This document shows positions 26,201 to 34,872 of a stretch of DNA of 64,000 nucleotides, in pieces (the stretch's first letter is position 1; each line of letters opens with the position of its first letter). The DNA lies in NCBI RefSeq assembly GCF_000716435.1, contig NZ_JNWO01000008.1, forward strand, positions 310,001 to 374,000, written 5' to 3'. The stretch is from Streptomyces xylophagus. GTDB taxonomy: Bacteria > Actinomycetota > Actinomycetes > Streptomycetales > Streptomycetaceae. The translations under genes and the position numbers were made by a program. The notes under the pieces were generated by a model. That model was not told the DNA's origin, searched no databases, and worked only from the letters and a program-made list of their open reading frames with translations.

Positions 26201-29200
26201 ATGCGTTTACAGAATCCCTTCATGCTGGGGGACATGGCCGATCTTCAGGTGGATCTTCAGGCGGGACTGGCGGACGTCCAGGCAGAGCTGCGGCGGACCG
26301 TCCGGGGCGAGGTCGGCTTCGACGTCACGTCCCGGGCGCTGATGACCATGGACGCGTCCAACTACCGGCGCGTCCCGCTGGGTGTCGTCGCACCCCGTGA
26401 CGCCGACGACGTGGCGGCGACGCTCGCGGCCTGCCGCTCGCACGGGGTGCCGGTCGTGGCCCGCGGCGGCGGCACCTCGATCGCCGGCCAGGCGACCGGC
26501 ACCGGCGTGGTCCTCGACTTCACCCGCCACATGAACGCCCTGGTGTCCCTGGACCCCGACTCCCGTACGGCGGTCGTGCAGCCCGGCCTGGTCCTCGACC
26601 GCCTCCAACAGGCCGCCGCCCCGCACGGGTTGCGCTTCGGCCCCGACCCCTCCACCCACAGCCGCTGCACCCTCGGTGGCATGATCGGCAACAACTCCTG
26701 CGGCTCCCACTCGGTCGCCTGGGGCACGACGGCCGACAGCGTGCGCGAACTGTCCGTGATCACCGCGCGCGGCGACCTGCTGCGCCTCGGCCAGGACTGG
26801 GCGGGCGCCCCGGAGGGTCTCCGGCCGCTCGTGGAGGGCGAGTTGGCCCGCCTGCGCACCGGCTTCCCCGACCTCCCCCGCCGTATCTCGGGCTACGCCC
26901 TGGACGCCCTCCTCCCCGAGAAGGGCGCGGACGTCGCCCGCTCCTTCTGCGGCAGCGAGGGCACCCTGGGCATCCTCACGGAGGCGGTCGTACGACTCGT
27001 CGAGGCGCCCCGCGCGCGTGCCCTCGCCGTGCTGGCGTACGCCGACGAGAGCGCGGCGGCGGAGGCGGCGGCAGGCCTGCTGCCCTTCGCACCGCTCACC
27101 GTCGAGGGGATGGCGGCCGATCTGGTCCGCTCCACGGCGGACCTGCCCCGGGGTGGTGCCTGGTTGTTCGTGGAGACCGGCGGCGACACGGAGGCGGAGG
27201 CACGCGCGCGTGCGGAGACCATCGTCCGCGCGGCCGACGTCCTCGACTCCCTGGTGGTGACGGAGGCGGCGAGCCAACGGGCGTTGTGGCGCATCCGCGA
27301 GGACGCCAGCGGTACGGCGACCAGAATGCCGGACGGCTCCGAGGCCTGGCCCGGCTGGGAGGACTGCGCAGTGCCGCCGGCTCAACTGGGCGCGTACCTG
27401 CGGGACTTCAGAGGCCTGCTCGGAACGCATGGCCTGCGCGGCACGCCGTACGGCCACTTCGGGGACGGCTGCATCCACGTCCGCATCGACTTCGACCTGC
27501 TGACGGAGCCGGGTGTCGCCCGCTTCCGGAGCTTCTCGGAGGACCTCGCCGAACTGGTCGTCGCCCACGGCGGCTCGCTCTCCGGCGAACACGGCGACGG
27601 CCAGGCCCGCGCCGAACTGCTGCCGAAGATGTACGGCGACGAGATGGTGACCCTCTTCGAGCGCACGAAGGCCGTCTGGGACCCGGACGACCTCCTCAAC
27701 CCGGGCATCCTGGTGCGCCCCGCCCCGCTCGACACGAACCTCCGCTTCGCCGTCCTGCCCCGCGAGCCGGTGGACGTGGCCTTCGGCTACCCGTCCGACG
27801 GCGGCGACTTCTCGGCGGCGGTACGGCGGTGCGTGGGGGTCGCCAAGTGTCGTACGACAGAGGCTTCCGGGCCCTCTGTGATGTGCCCGTCGTTCCGGGT
27901 GACCGGCGAGGAGCGGCACTCCACCCGCGGGCGGGCCCGGCTGCTGCACGAGATGCTCGCCGGTGAACTGGTCACCGACGGCTGGAAGTCGACGGAGGTA
28001 CGCGACGCGCTCGACCTGTGCCTGTCCTGCAAGGGCTGCCGCACGGACTGCCCGGTCGAGGTCGACATGGCCACGTACAAGGCGGAGTTCCTGCACCACC
28101 ACTACGAGGGACGGCGACGGCCCGCCGCGCACTACGCGATGGGCTGGCTGCCGCGCTGGCTACGGCTGGTGGAGCGGACGCGTACGGCGTGGCTGGTCAA
28201 CTCCCTTGCTTCCGCGGGCCCGTTGGCGTGGATGGCCAAGCGGCTGGGCGGGATCGCGCCCGAGCGGAGGATTCCCCGGGTGGCGAGGGTGACGTTCACC
28301 CGGTGGTCGAAGCGATGGTTCAGGGCGAGGATGCGGGGGATGCGCGCCGAGTTCCGAGCGGGCCGGCAACCCGAGCGTCCCCGGGGCGGTGCCGTCATGA
28401 TCTGGCCGGACACGTTCACGGAACACCTCTCACCGTCGGTGGGCGTGGCGGCCGTGCGGGTGCTGGAGGCGGCCGGGCTCTTCGTGGTGCCCATGCCGAC
28501 GAAGACCATGGGCGTGAAGGAGCTGCCGGACGAGGACGGCGAGGGCACGTCGTACACCTTCAGCCCCTGGAAGGCCCGCCGAGTCCGGGTCTGCTGCGGC
28601 CTGACCTACGTGTCCACCGGCCAACTCGACCGCGCCCGCGCGGTGTTGCGCGACACGCTCGACGTGCTGGACGTGTTCCTGAGCCCCGACCTGCCCGAAC
28701 TGGACGAGATCCCCGCGTACTTCGTCGTCCTGGAGCCGAGCTGTGCGGCAGCCCTCCGCACCGACCTCCCCGAACTCCTCCCCGACGACCCCCGCGCGGC
28801 CCGCCTCGCCGCGAGGGTCCTCACCTTCGCGGAGGCCCTGGAGCGCCTCGCCGCCCCCGGCTGGACCCCGCCCCGCATCGACCGCCCCACCGTCGGCCAG
28901 ACCCACTGCCACCAGCACGCCGTCCTCGGCGACACCCCCGACCGCCGCCTGCGCGAGGCGACCGGCCTCACCGGTGAACTCTCCGGCGGCTGCTGCGGAT
29001 TGGCAGGCAACTTCGGCTTCGAGAAGGGCCACTACGAGGTGTCGGCGGCCTGTGCGGAGGAACAACTGCTGCCGTCGGTACGGGAGGCGTCGCAGGACGC
29101 GGTGATCCTGGCGGACGGATTCTCGTGCCGTACGCAGCTGGAGCAGTTGGCGGGGGTACGGGGGCGGCATCTGGCGGAGGTATTGGCGGAGGCGTTGGAG

Positions 29201-29215
29201 GCGGACGACAAGTGA
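26201..29215 (+). CDS. FAD-linked oxidoreductase with C-terminal Fe-S and CCG domains (D-lactate/2-hydroxy-acid dehydrogenase type)
   Basis: The protein of about 1004 residues has, in order, a PCMH FAD-binding domain (PVVARGGGTSIAGQ, then TLGGMIGNNSCGSHS), an FAD-oxidase C-terminal domain, a ferredoxin-like part with VAKCR, VMCPSFR and CLSCKGCRTDCP, and a CCG-type domain (CCGLAGNFGFE). This architecture is found in membrane-associated D-lactate or D-2-hydroxyglutarate dehydrogenases. ATG 26201 has GGGAGG seven bases upstream. With that start codon 3 is TTA. Starts at 26222 and 26234 are possible. The next gene overlaps by 4 bp. Confidence 0.87.
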   Translation: MRLQNPFMLGDMADLQVDLQAGLADVQAELRRTVRGEVGFDVTSRALMTMDASNYRRVPLGVVAPRDADDVAATLAACRSHGVPVVARGGGTSIAGQATGTGVVLDFTRHMNALVSLDPDSRTAVVQPGLVLDRLQQAAAPHGLRFGPDPSTHSRCTLGGMIGNNSCGSHSVAWGTTADSVRELSVITARGDLLRLGQDWAGAPEGLRPLVEGELARLRTGFPDLPRRISGYALDALLPEKGADVARSFCGSEGTLGILTEAVVRLVEAPRARALAVLAYADESAAAEAAAGLLPFAPLTVEGMAADLVRSTADLPRGGAWLFVETGGDTEAEARARAETIVRAADVLDSLVVTEAASQRALWRIREDASGTATRMPDGSEAWPGWEDCAVPPAQLGAYLRDFRGLLGTHGLRGTPYGHFGDGCIHVRIDFDLLTEPGVARFRSFSEDLAELVVAHGGSLSGEHGDGQARAELLPKMYGDEMVTLFERTKAVWDPDDLLNPGILVRPAPLDTNLRFAVLPREPVDVAFGYPSDGGDFSAAVRRCVGVAKCRTTEASGPSVMCPSFRVTGEERHSTRGRARLLHEMLAGELVTDGWKSTEVRDALDLCLSCKGCRTDCPVEVDMATYKAEFLHHHYEGRRRPAAHYAMGWLPRWLRLVERTRTAWLVNSLASAGPLAWMAKRLGGIAPERRIPRVARVTFTRWSKRWFRARMRGMRAEFRAGRQPERPRGGAVMIWPDTFTEHLSPSVGVAAVRVLEAAGLFVVPMPTKTMGVKELPDEDGEGTSYTFSPWKARRVRVCCGLTYVSTGQLDRARAVLRDTLDVLDVFLSPDLPELDEIPAYFVVLEPSCAAALRTDLPELLPDDPRAARLAARVLTFAEALERLAAPGWTPPRIDRPTVGQTHCHQHAVLGDTPDRRLREATGLTGELSGGCCGLAGNFGFEKGHYEVSAACAEEQLLPSVREASQDAVILADGFSCRTQLEQLAGVRGRHLAEVLAEALEADDK

Positions 29216-29973
29216 CCTACGAACTGGCCCGAGTCGCCGTCCTCTCCGACATCCACGGAGTGCTCCCCGCCCTGGAAGCGGTCCTCGCCGAACCGGAGGT
29301 GGCCGCCGCCGACCGCGTCGTCCTCACCGGCGACATCACGGCCGGCCCCCAACCGGCGGAAGTGGTCGACCTGTTGCGCGAGCAGGGCGACCACGTGCTG
29401 TGGATCGCGGGCAACGCGGACCGCGAACTGGTCGAGTACCGCAGGGGCAAGCGCGACGACATCCCCGACCCGATCGCTCCCTACGCGGCAACGGCCCTCC
29501 GCGCCGACCAGATCGACTTCCTGGCCGGCCTCCCCAAGACCCTGACACTCCCCGTCCGAGGCCACGGCAGGGTCCTCTTCTGCCACGCCACACCCCGCGA
29601 CGACGAGGAGGTCGTCCTCGTCGACTCCCGCCCCGCCCGCTGGACGGAGGTCCTGGCCGGCCTCGACGACGACATCCGCACAGTCGTCTGCGGCCACACC
29701 CACATGCCGTACGTCCGCCTCGCCCACGGCCGTCTGATCGTCAACCCGGGCAGCGTCGGCATGCCGTACGGCCGCCCCGGCGCCCACTGGTGCCTGCTCG
29801 GCCCCGGCACGGACCTGCGCGTGACGCCGTACGACATCCCGGCGGCTATCGCGCGCCTCACCCGCGAGTCCGGCTACCCGGAGATCGCCGAGTGGGCCGA
29901 CTACTTCCTCAACGCGCGGGCGTCGGACACGGAGGCGATGGAGGTGTTCGGACCCCGGGACGGGCGGGGGTGA
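29212..29973 (+). CDS. Calcineurin-like metallophosphoesterase
   Basis: The 253-residue protein has the dimetal motifs DIHG near residue 13, GD and GN (VLTGDIT, WIAGNADRE), FCHATPRDD and VCGHTHMP. These are typical of YfcE/MPE-type phosphodiesterases. GTG 29212 overlaps the stop of the FAD-linked gene (GTGA), so the two are coupled. The substrate is unknown. Confidence 0.87.
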   Translation: MTYELARVAVLSDIHGVLPALEAVLAEPEVAAADRVVLTGDITAGPQPAEVVDLLREQGDHVLWIAGNADRELVEYRRGKRDDIPDPIAPYAATALRADQIDFLAGLPKTLTLPVRGHGRVLFCHATPRDDEEVVLVDSRPARWTEVLAGLDDDIRTVVCGHTHMPYVRLAHGRLIVNPGSVGMPYGRPGAHWCLLGPGTDLRVTPYDIPAAIARLTRESGYPEIAEWADYFLNARASDTEAMEVFGPRDGRG

Positions 29974-30026
29974 CTGCCTAGGCTGGCTGTTCGACCGCGG
30001 TCTCGACCAGCCAGGGAGCCCCACGT

Positions 30027-31154
30027 ATGACGAACCTCCGCGTCCGCCCCATCACCCGCGAGGAACACCTCGCGTTCGTCGCGGCCCGCCCCTCCGCCAG
30101 CCATATGCAGGTCCCCTCGTGGGGCGAGGTGAAGCCCGACTGGCGGGCGGAGAGCCTGGGGTGGTTCGAGGAGACGGGCGGCCAACTGGCCGGGGTGGGG
30201 CTGGTGTTGTACCGGCCCGTGCCCAAACTCAAGAAGTACCTCGCGTATCTGCCCGAGGGGCCGGTCATCGACTGGCACGCCGCTGACCTCGACCGCTGGC
30301 TCGACCCGATGCTCGCCCACCTCAAGTCGCAGGGCGCGTTCACGGTGAAGATGGGCCCGCCCGTCGTCGTACGCCGCTGGAGCGCGGACGCGGTGAAGGC
30401 CGCGATCGCCGACCCGGACGCACGCCGCCTGCGGGACGCGGAGCCGACCTCGTACGAACCGCGCGCCTACGAGATCGCCGACCGCCTGCGCCGCGCGGGC
30501 TGGCAGCAGACGGAGCCCGGGGGAGAGGACGGGTTCGCGGCCGGGCAGCCGCGGTACGTGTTCCAAGTGCCGTTCGCAGGGCGGTCGTTGGAGGACATCC
30601 ACGCCGGCCTCAACCAGCAGTGGCGCCGCAACATCAAGAAGGCCGAGAAGGCCGGGGTGAAGGTGGTCCAGGGCGGCTACGACGAACTCCCCGCCTTCTA
30701 CGAGCTCTACGCCGAGACCGCCGAACGCGACCGCTTCATCCCGCGCCCGCTGCCCTACTTCCAGCGCATGTGGACCGCCCTCACCGCCGAACACCCCGAC
30801 CGCATGCGCCTCTACCTCGCCCACCACGACGGCGACATCCTCGCCGCGGCCACGATGCTGACCGTCGGCCGGCACGTCTGGTACTCCTACGGCGCCTCCA
30901 CCAGCCGCCGCCGCGAGGTGCAGCCCAACAACGCGATGCAGTGGCGCATGATGGCCGACGCCCACCAACTCGGCGCCGCCGTATACGACTTCAGGGGCAT
31001 CACGGACACCCTTGAGGAGTCGAACCACCTGCTGGGGCTGCTGCGTTTCAAGGCCGGCACGGGTGGAGAGGCCGTCGAGTACCTGGGGGAGTGGGACTTC
31101 CCCCTCAACCGGCTGCTGCACAAGGCGCTGGACCTCTACATGGCGCGCCGCTGA
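30027..31154 (+). CDS. FemABX-family peptidyltransferase (peptidoglycan interpeptide bridge)
   Basis: The 375-residue protein has two GNAT-like FemABX domains. Typical segments are ASHMQVPSWGEVK near the N-terminus, QQWRRNIKKAEKAGVKV in the middle, and YDFRGITDTLEESNHLLGLL near the end. Fem enzymes add amino acids from aminoacyl-tRNA to the peptidoglycan stem lysine or diaminopimelate. In Streptomyces (Gly1 bridge) this fits a FemX role on lipid II. The next genes are a Pro/Lys peptide and an ABC exporter. Confidence 0.88.
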   Translation: MTNLRVRPITREEHLAFVAARPSASHMQVPSWGEVKPDWRAESLGWFEETGGQLAGVGLVLYRPVPKLKKYLAYLPEGPVIDWHAADLDRWLDPMLAHLKSQGAFTVKMGPPVVVRRWSADAVKAAIADPDARRLRDAEPTSYEPRAYEIADRLRRAGWQQTEPGGEDGFAAGQPRYVFQVPFAGRSLEDIHAGLNQQWRRNIKKAEKAGVKVVQGGYDELPAFYELYAETAERDRFIPRPLPYFQRMWTALTAEHPDRMRLYLAHHDGDILAAATMLTVGRHVWYSYGASTSRRREVQPNNAMQWRMMADAHQLGAAVYDFRGITDTLEESNHLLGLLRFKAGTGGEAVEYLGEWDFPLNRLLHKALDLYMARR

Positions 31155-31188
31155 GGGCTCCCGGGGCTCTTGTTTGAGGGCGGAAGCA

Positions 31189-31254
31189 CAGGTTCGTTAA
31201 GGCTGCTCTCAGGTTTATCAGAGAACTCTCAGGTTCGCCGCCGTAACTCAGGAT
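31189..31254 (+). promoter_or_regulatory. Four CAGG iterons upstream of the Pro/Lys peptide gene
   Basis: CAGGTTCG (31189), CAGGTTTA (31210), CAGGTTCG (31230) and CAGGATTC (31249) recur at 21-, 20- and 19-bp steps; the middle two share CTCTCAGGTT. Two helical turns per step puts all copies on one face of the DNA, as in activator-binding iterons. The surrounding 31155-31412 segment is AT-rich for this genome and has no gene. Confidence 0.45.
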
Positions 31255-31412
31255 TCACAAAGGTATTCACAGCTCATGTTTGCCGTTCGCTCGACGACTT
31301 TGCTGCGACTTGGCTACAGGGGCGTGTAAGTTTCTGGGTGTCGGGAATTCCCCGGGCGGTAAAACGCTCGACTTTGACGCACAAATTCCACTGCACAACC
31401 TAGGAGTTCGGA

Positions 31413-31544
31413 ATGGGCCTCAACAAGCTCGCCCCGCTGCCCAAGCCCAAGAAGCAGCAGCTTCCGCCCCCGCCGCCCCCGAAGCCCCGCAAGAAGCACG
31501 AGCCGAAGCCCCTGCCGAAGCCGCTGCCCGGCCAGGACAGCTGA
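31413..31544 (+). CDS. 43-residue Pro/Lys-rich peptide
   Basis: AGGAG seven bases before an ATG opens a 43-codon frame reading MGLNKLAPLPKPKKQQLP, then six consecutive Pro within a P/K-rich stretch (KPRKKHEPKPLPKPLPGQDS). The product is strongly basic, almost free of hydrophobic residues and likely disordered. A terminator hairpin follows 15 bases after the stop, and an ABC exporter gene follows that. It could be a wall-binding or nucleic-acid-binding peptide, or an exported peptide. There is no Cys/Ser/Thr-rich core of a lanthipeptide type. The function is unknown. Confidence 0.6.
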   Translation: MGLNKLAPLPKPKKQQLPPPPPPKPRKKHEPKPLPKPLPGQDS

Positions 31545-31558
31545 ACCGGCAGTAGAGG

Positions 31559-31594
31559 GAGGGCCGACCCACGCAGTCGGCCCTCTTTTCTTTC
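31559..31594 (+). terminator. Rho-independent terminator after the Pro/Lys peptide gene
   Basis: GAGGGCCGAC (31559-31568) pairs with GTCGGCCCTC (31576-31585) over a 7-base loop, directly followed by TTTTCTTTC. This is a classic intrinsic terminator. It makes the peptide gene a separate short transcript. Confidence 0.88.
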
Positions 31595-31621
31595 CCGAAT
31601 TCGAAAGTCCAAGGAATTCTG

Positions 31622-33721
31622 ATGACGGAAAGCGAGCGTATTGTGGAAATGGCTACGGACGAGGAAGACCTCGAATACGAGGACGACGAAACTCCCACCA
31701 TTCCCGCCCGTACGGCTTTCCGTCGCTTCTGGCCGCTCACCCAGGGCCTCAGACGCTGGCTGGTCCTCGTCTGGGTGTGCACGGTCATCGCCGCGCTCGC
31801 CGAGACCGAGTCGATCCTTCTCTTCAGCGACCTCACCGACCGCGCCCTGGCGAAGGGCTCGCTGAGCGCGTTCTGGAGCCCCGCCGTCAAATGGCTGGGC
31901 GTGGCGCTCGTCGGCGCGGTCGTCGCGTACGCCGGCAACTCCCTTGCCGCGTGGGCCACCGAACGTTTCGTGATGAGACTGCGCGAGCATGTCTTCGACC
32001 ACGTACAGCAGTTGCCGCCGCACTTCTTCCAACGGCACCGCCAGGGCGACCTGTTGTCCCGTCTGACCAGCGACGTGGAGGCGATCGAGACCCTCGTCGT
32101 GTCCGGCGTCGTCGGCACCGCCTCCGCGATCTTCTCCGCCCTCTTCTACGCCGCCGCCGCGTTCTGGCTGCGCTGGGACCTGGCCGCGGCGACCTTCGTC
32201 CTCGCCCCCCTCTTCTGGCTCGCGGCCCGCCGCTTCTCCGGCTCCATCAAGGACGTCTCGCGCGAGGGCCGGGTCGCCGACGGCGCGATCACCTCCGTCG
32301 TCGAGGAGTCCCTCGGCAACATCGTGCTCACCCAGGCGTACGGCCGCCGCGACGCGGAACGCCGCCGGCTGAACGAAGAGGCGAGCGCCTGGTTCCGCGC
32401 CTCGGTCTGCTCGACGCGGCTCAACGAGGCGTACGAGCAACTCGTGTCCGTCATCGAGACGGTGTGCGTGCTCGCCGTCATCGGCATCGGCGCCTGGGAG
32501 ATCTCCACCGGCCGCATGACCCTCGGTCAACTCCTCGCGTTCTCCGCCTTCTTGGGCTATCTCTACCCGCCCGTCCGCGGCCTCGCCCAACTCGGCCTGA
32601 CCATCACCGCCGCCACCGCGGGCGCCGAGCGCCTCATCGAGATCCTCGACGTACGCCCCTCCGTCGCCGACCCCGCCCGCGACACGGAGACCGGCCGCCC
32701 CGACGGCACGGTCGAACTCCGCGACGTCTCCTTCAGCTACCCCGGCGCCGACCAAGTCGCCCTGGAGAAACTCTCCTTCACCGTCAACCCCGGTGAACTC
32801 GTGATCGTCACCGGCCCCAGCGGCGCCGGCAAGTCCACGGTCTCCAAAATGCTCCTCCGCTTCTACGACCCCGACGCGGGCGAAGTCCTCCTCGACGGCG
32901 TACCGCTGCGAGACCTCCCCCTCGCCCGGCTGCGCGAGTACGTGACCCTGCTCCCCCAGGAGACCCTCGTCCTGCACGACACCGTCCGCGCGAACATCGC
33001 CTGCGGCCGCCCAGGCGCGAGCGAGCAGGCGATCGTGGACGCGGCGATCGCGGCCGACGCCCACGAGTTCATCCTCCGCCTCCCCGACGGCTACGACACG
33101 AGGGTCGACCCCAACTCGGCCCGCCTGTCCGGCGGTCAGCTCCAGCGCCTCGCGATCGCCCGCGCGATCCTGCGCGACGCGCCGGTCCTGGTCCTCGACG
33201 AGCCGACCACCGGACTGGACTCGATGGCCGCCCGCCGGGTCGTGAAGCCGCTACGACGACTGATGGCGGGCCGTACGACCATCATGATCACCCACGACCT
33301 CAACCTCGCCCCCGACGCCGACCGCATCCTGGTCGTCGACCGGGGCCGGATCGTGGAGACGGGCCGGCACGAGGAGCTGATGGCGCAGGGCGGCGCCTAC
33401 TCGCGACTGCACCGCTCGCAGAACAACGCGGTGATGGACACCGGGGAACTGCGGTTGCCGATGTTCGCGGAGGCGGGACTGCCGGTGGGTGCGCCCGCGC
33501 CCGAGCCGGCGGTCGCCTACGGCTACTCGAGCTACTCCGGGTACTCCCCGCAGCCGGTCTTCACGGAGAGCTGGGCACCACAGCCGTACCAGCCCCCGCA
33601 CCCAGAGCCCGAGTACTCGCAGTACGTGGAGTACGCCGATCCCCTCTTCGGCCCGATGCCCACCACCCTCCCCGACGGTCGCCCCCTGTTCCGGGACGAG
33701 GTCCCCTGGAGCGGCATCTGA
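31622..33721 (+). CDS. ABC exporter, fused permease and ATPase, with Tyr/Pro-rich tail
   Basis: The 699-residue half-transporter has an acidic N-terminus, six membrane helices (about 45-320) and an ATPase domain with Walker A GPSGAGKST, signature LSGGQLQRLAIARAIL and Walker B VLVLDEP. An unusual 100-residue tail rich in Tyr, Pro and Ser follows (YGYSSYSGYSPQPVF). It has no N-terminal peptidase domain. As an MsbA/LmrA-type homodimer it would export a lipid, drug or peptide. It follows the Pro/Lys peptide gene after a terminator. Confidence 0.9.
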   Translation: MTESERIVEMATDEEDLEYEDDETPTIPARTAFRRFWPLTQGLRRWLVLVWVCTVIAALAETESILLFSDLTDRALAKGSLSAFWSPAVKWLGVALVGAVVAYAGNSLAAWATERFVMRLREHVFDHVQQLPPHFFQRHRQGDLLSRLTSDVEAIETLVVSGVVGTASAIFSALFYAAAAFWLRWDLAAATFVLAPLFWLAARRFSGSIKDVSREGRVADGAITSVVEESLGNIVLTQAYGRRDAERRRLNEEASAWFRASVCSTRLNEAYEQLVSVIETVCVLAVIGIGAWEISTGRMTLGQLLAFSAFLGYLYPPVRGLAQLGLTITAATAGAERLIEILDVRPSVADPARDTETGRPDGTVELRDVSFSYPGADQVALEKLSFTVNPGELVIVTGPSGAGKSTVSKMLLRFYDPDAGEVLLDGVPLRDLPLARLREYVTLLPQETLVLHDTVRANIACGRPGASEQAIVDAAIAADAHEFILRLPDGYDTRVDPNSARLSGGQLQRLAIARAILRDAPVLVLDEPTTGLDSMAARRVVKPLRRLMAGRTTIMITHDLNLAPDADRILVVDRGRIVETGRHEELMAQGGAYSRLHRSQNNAVMDTGELRLPMFAEAGLPVGAPAPEPAVAYGYSSYSGYSPQPVFTESWAPQPYQPPHPEPEYSQYVEYADPLFGPMPTTLPDGRPLFRDEVPWSGI

Positions 33722-33850
33722 ACCACTGATCGCTTCCAGGGCACCTGAATGACAGCTGCATAAAGGGTTCGCACACCTGTCGAAGTCCATTACCATGGAC
33801 CGAGAAGTGCACCGTGATGGACGAATCCGAGCTGAGCCCCTGGAAGCGCC

Positions 33851-34777
33851 GTGAGCATCCCCAGTACGTCGACCAGTACGTCGACCACCACCCCCGTGAC
33901 CCCTCAGGCCACCGCCCCGCGCCGCATCGGCTCGCTCGGGCCGGTGGGCCTGGTGCTGGCCGGGGGCATCTCGGTGCAGTTCGGCGGCGCGCTGGCGGTG
34001 ACGCTCATGCCGCAGGTGGGCGCGCTGGGTGTGGTGACGCTCCGCCTGCTGGTGGCGGCGGTGGTCCTGCTCGTGATCTGCCGCCCGAGCCTGCGCGGCC
34101 ACTCCCGCACGGACTGGGGCACGGTCGTCATCTTCGGTATCACGATGGCCGCGATGAACGGGCTCTTCTACCAGTCGCTGGCCCGTATCCCTCTGGGTAC
34201 GGCGGTGACGCTGGAGGTACTGGGCCCGCTCGCCCTCTCGGTCCTGACATCCCGGCGCGCGGTGAACGCGGTGTGGGCGGGGCTCGCCCTGGCAGGCGTC
34301 TTCCTCCTCGGCGGCGGAGGCTTCAGCAGCCTGGACCCCATAGGAGTGGCCTTCGCGCTGGGCGCCGGCGCCATGTGGGCGACCTACATCATCTTCAGCG
34401 CCCGCACAGGCCGCCGATTCCCCCAGGCCGACGGCCTGGCCCTGGCGATGGTCGTGGCGGCGGTGGTGTTCCTGCCGCTCGGCATCGCGGAATCGGGCAC
34501 GAGACTCCTGAACCCCACGACAATCGCCCTCGGCTCAGGGGTGGCGATCCTCTCCTCGGTCCTCCCCTACACCCTTGAACTCCTCGCCCTGCGCCGCCTC
34601 CCCGCCTCCACCTTCGCCATCCTGATGAGCCTCGAACCCGCCGTGGCGGCAACAGCGGGCTTCCTGATCCTCCACCAGGCCCTGTCCGTCCCCGAGGCCA
34701 TGGCCATCGGGCTGGTCATCGTGGCGAGCATGGGGGCGGTGCGGACGCAGGTGGGGCGGGGCAAAGCGAACGCGTAG
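33851..34777 (+). CDS. EamA-family (DMT) transporter
   Basis: The 308-residue protein has ten predicted membrane helices in two EamA repeats, with the second-repeat ending EAMAIGLVIVASMGAV. Its N-terminus is a Ser/Thr-rich run. GTG 33851 is preceded by GGAAG. Members move amino acids or other metabolites. The substrate is unknown, and the neighbours do not point to one. Confidence 0.86.
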   Translation: MSIPSTSTSTSTTTPVTPQATAPRRIGSLGPVGLVLAGGISVQFGGALAVTLMPQVGALGVVTLRLLVAAVVLLVICRPSLRGHSRTDWGTVVIFGITMAAMNGLFYQSLARIPLGTAVTLEVLGPLALSVLTSRRAVNAVWAGLALAGVFLLGGGGFSSLDPIGVAFALGAGAMWATYIIFSARTGRRFPQADGLALAMVVAAVVFLPLGIAESGTRLLNPTTIALGSGVAILSSVLPYTLELLALRRLPASTFAILMSLEPAVAATAGFLILHQALSVPEAMAIGLVIVASMGAVRTQVGRGKANA

Positions 34778-34872
34778 GCGGTCGTCGGGCCACTCGCTGC
34801 ACAGCGACCCGTCCGGATGTGAATAATGCAAGCACGCTTGCTTGTTTCTCGCGCCCCTGCCATGCTCCCCCC

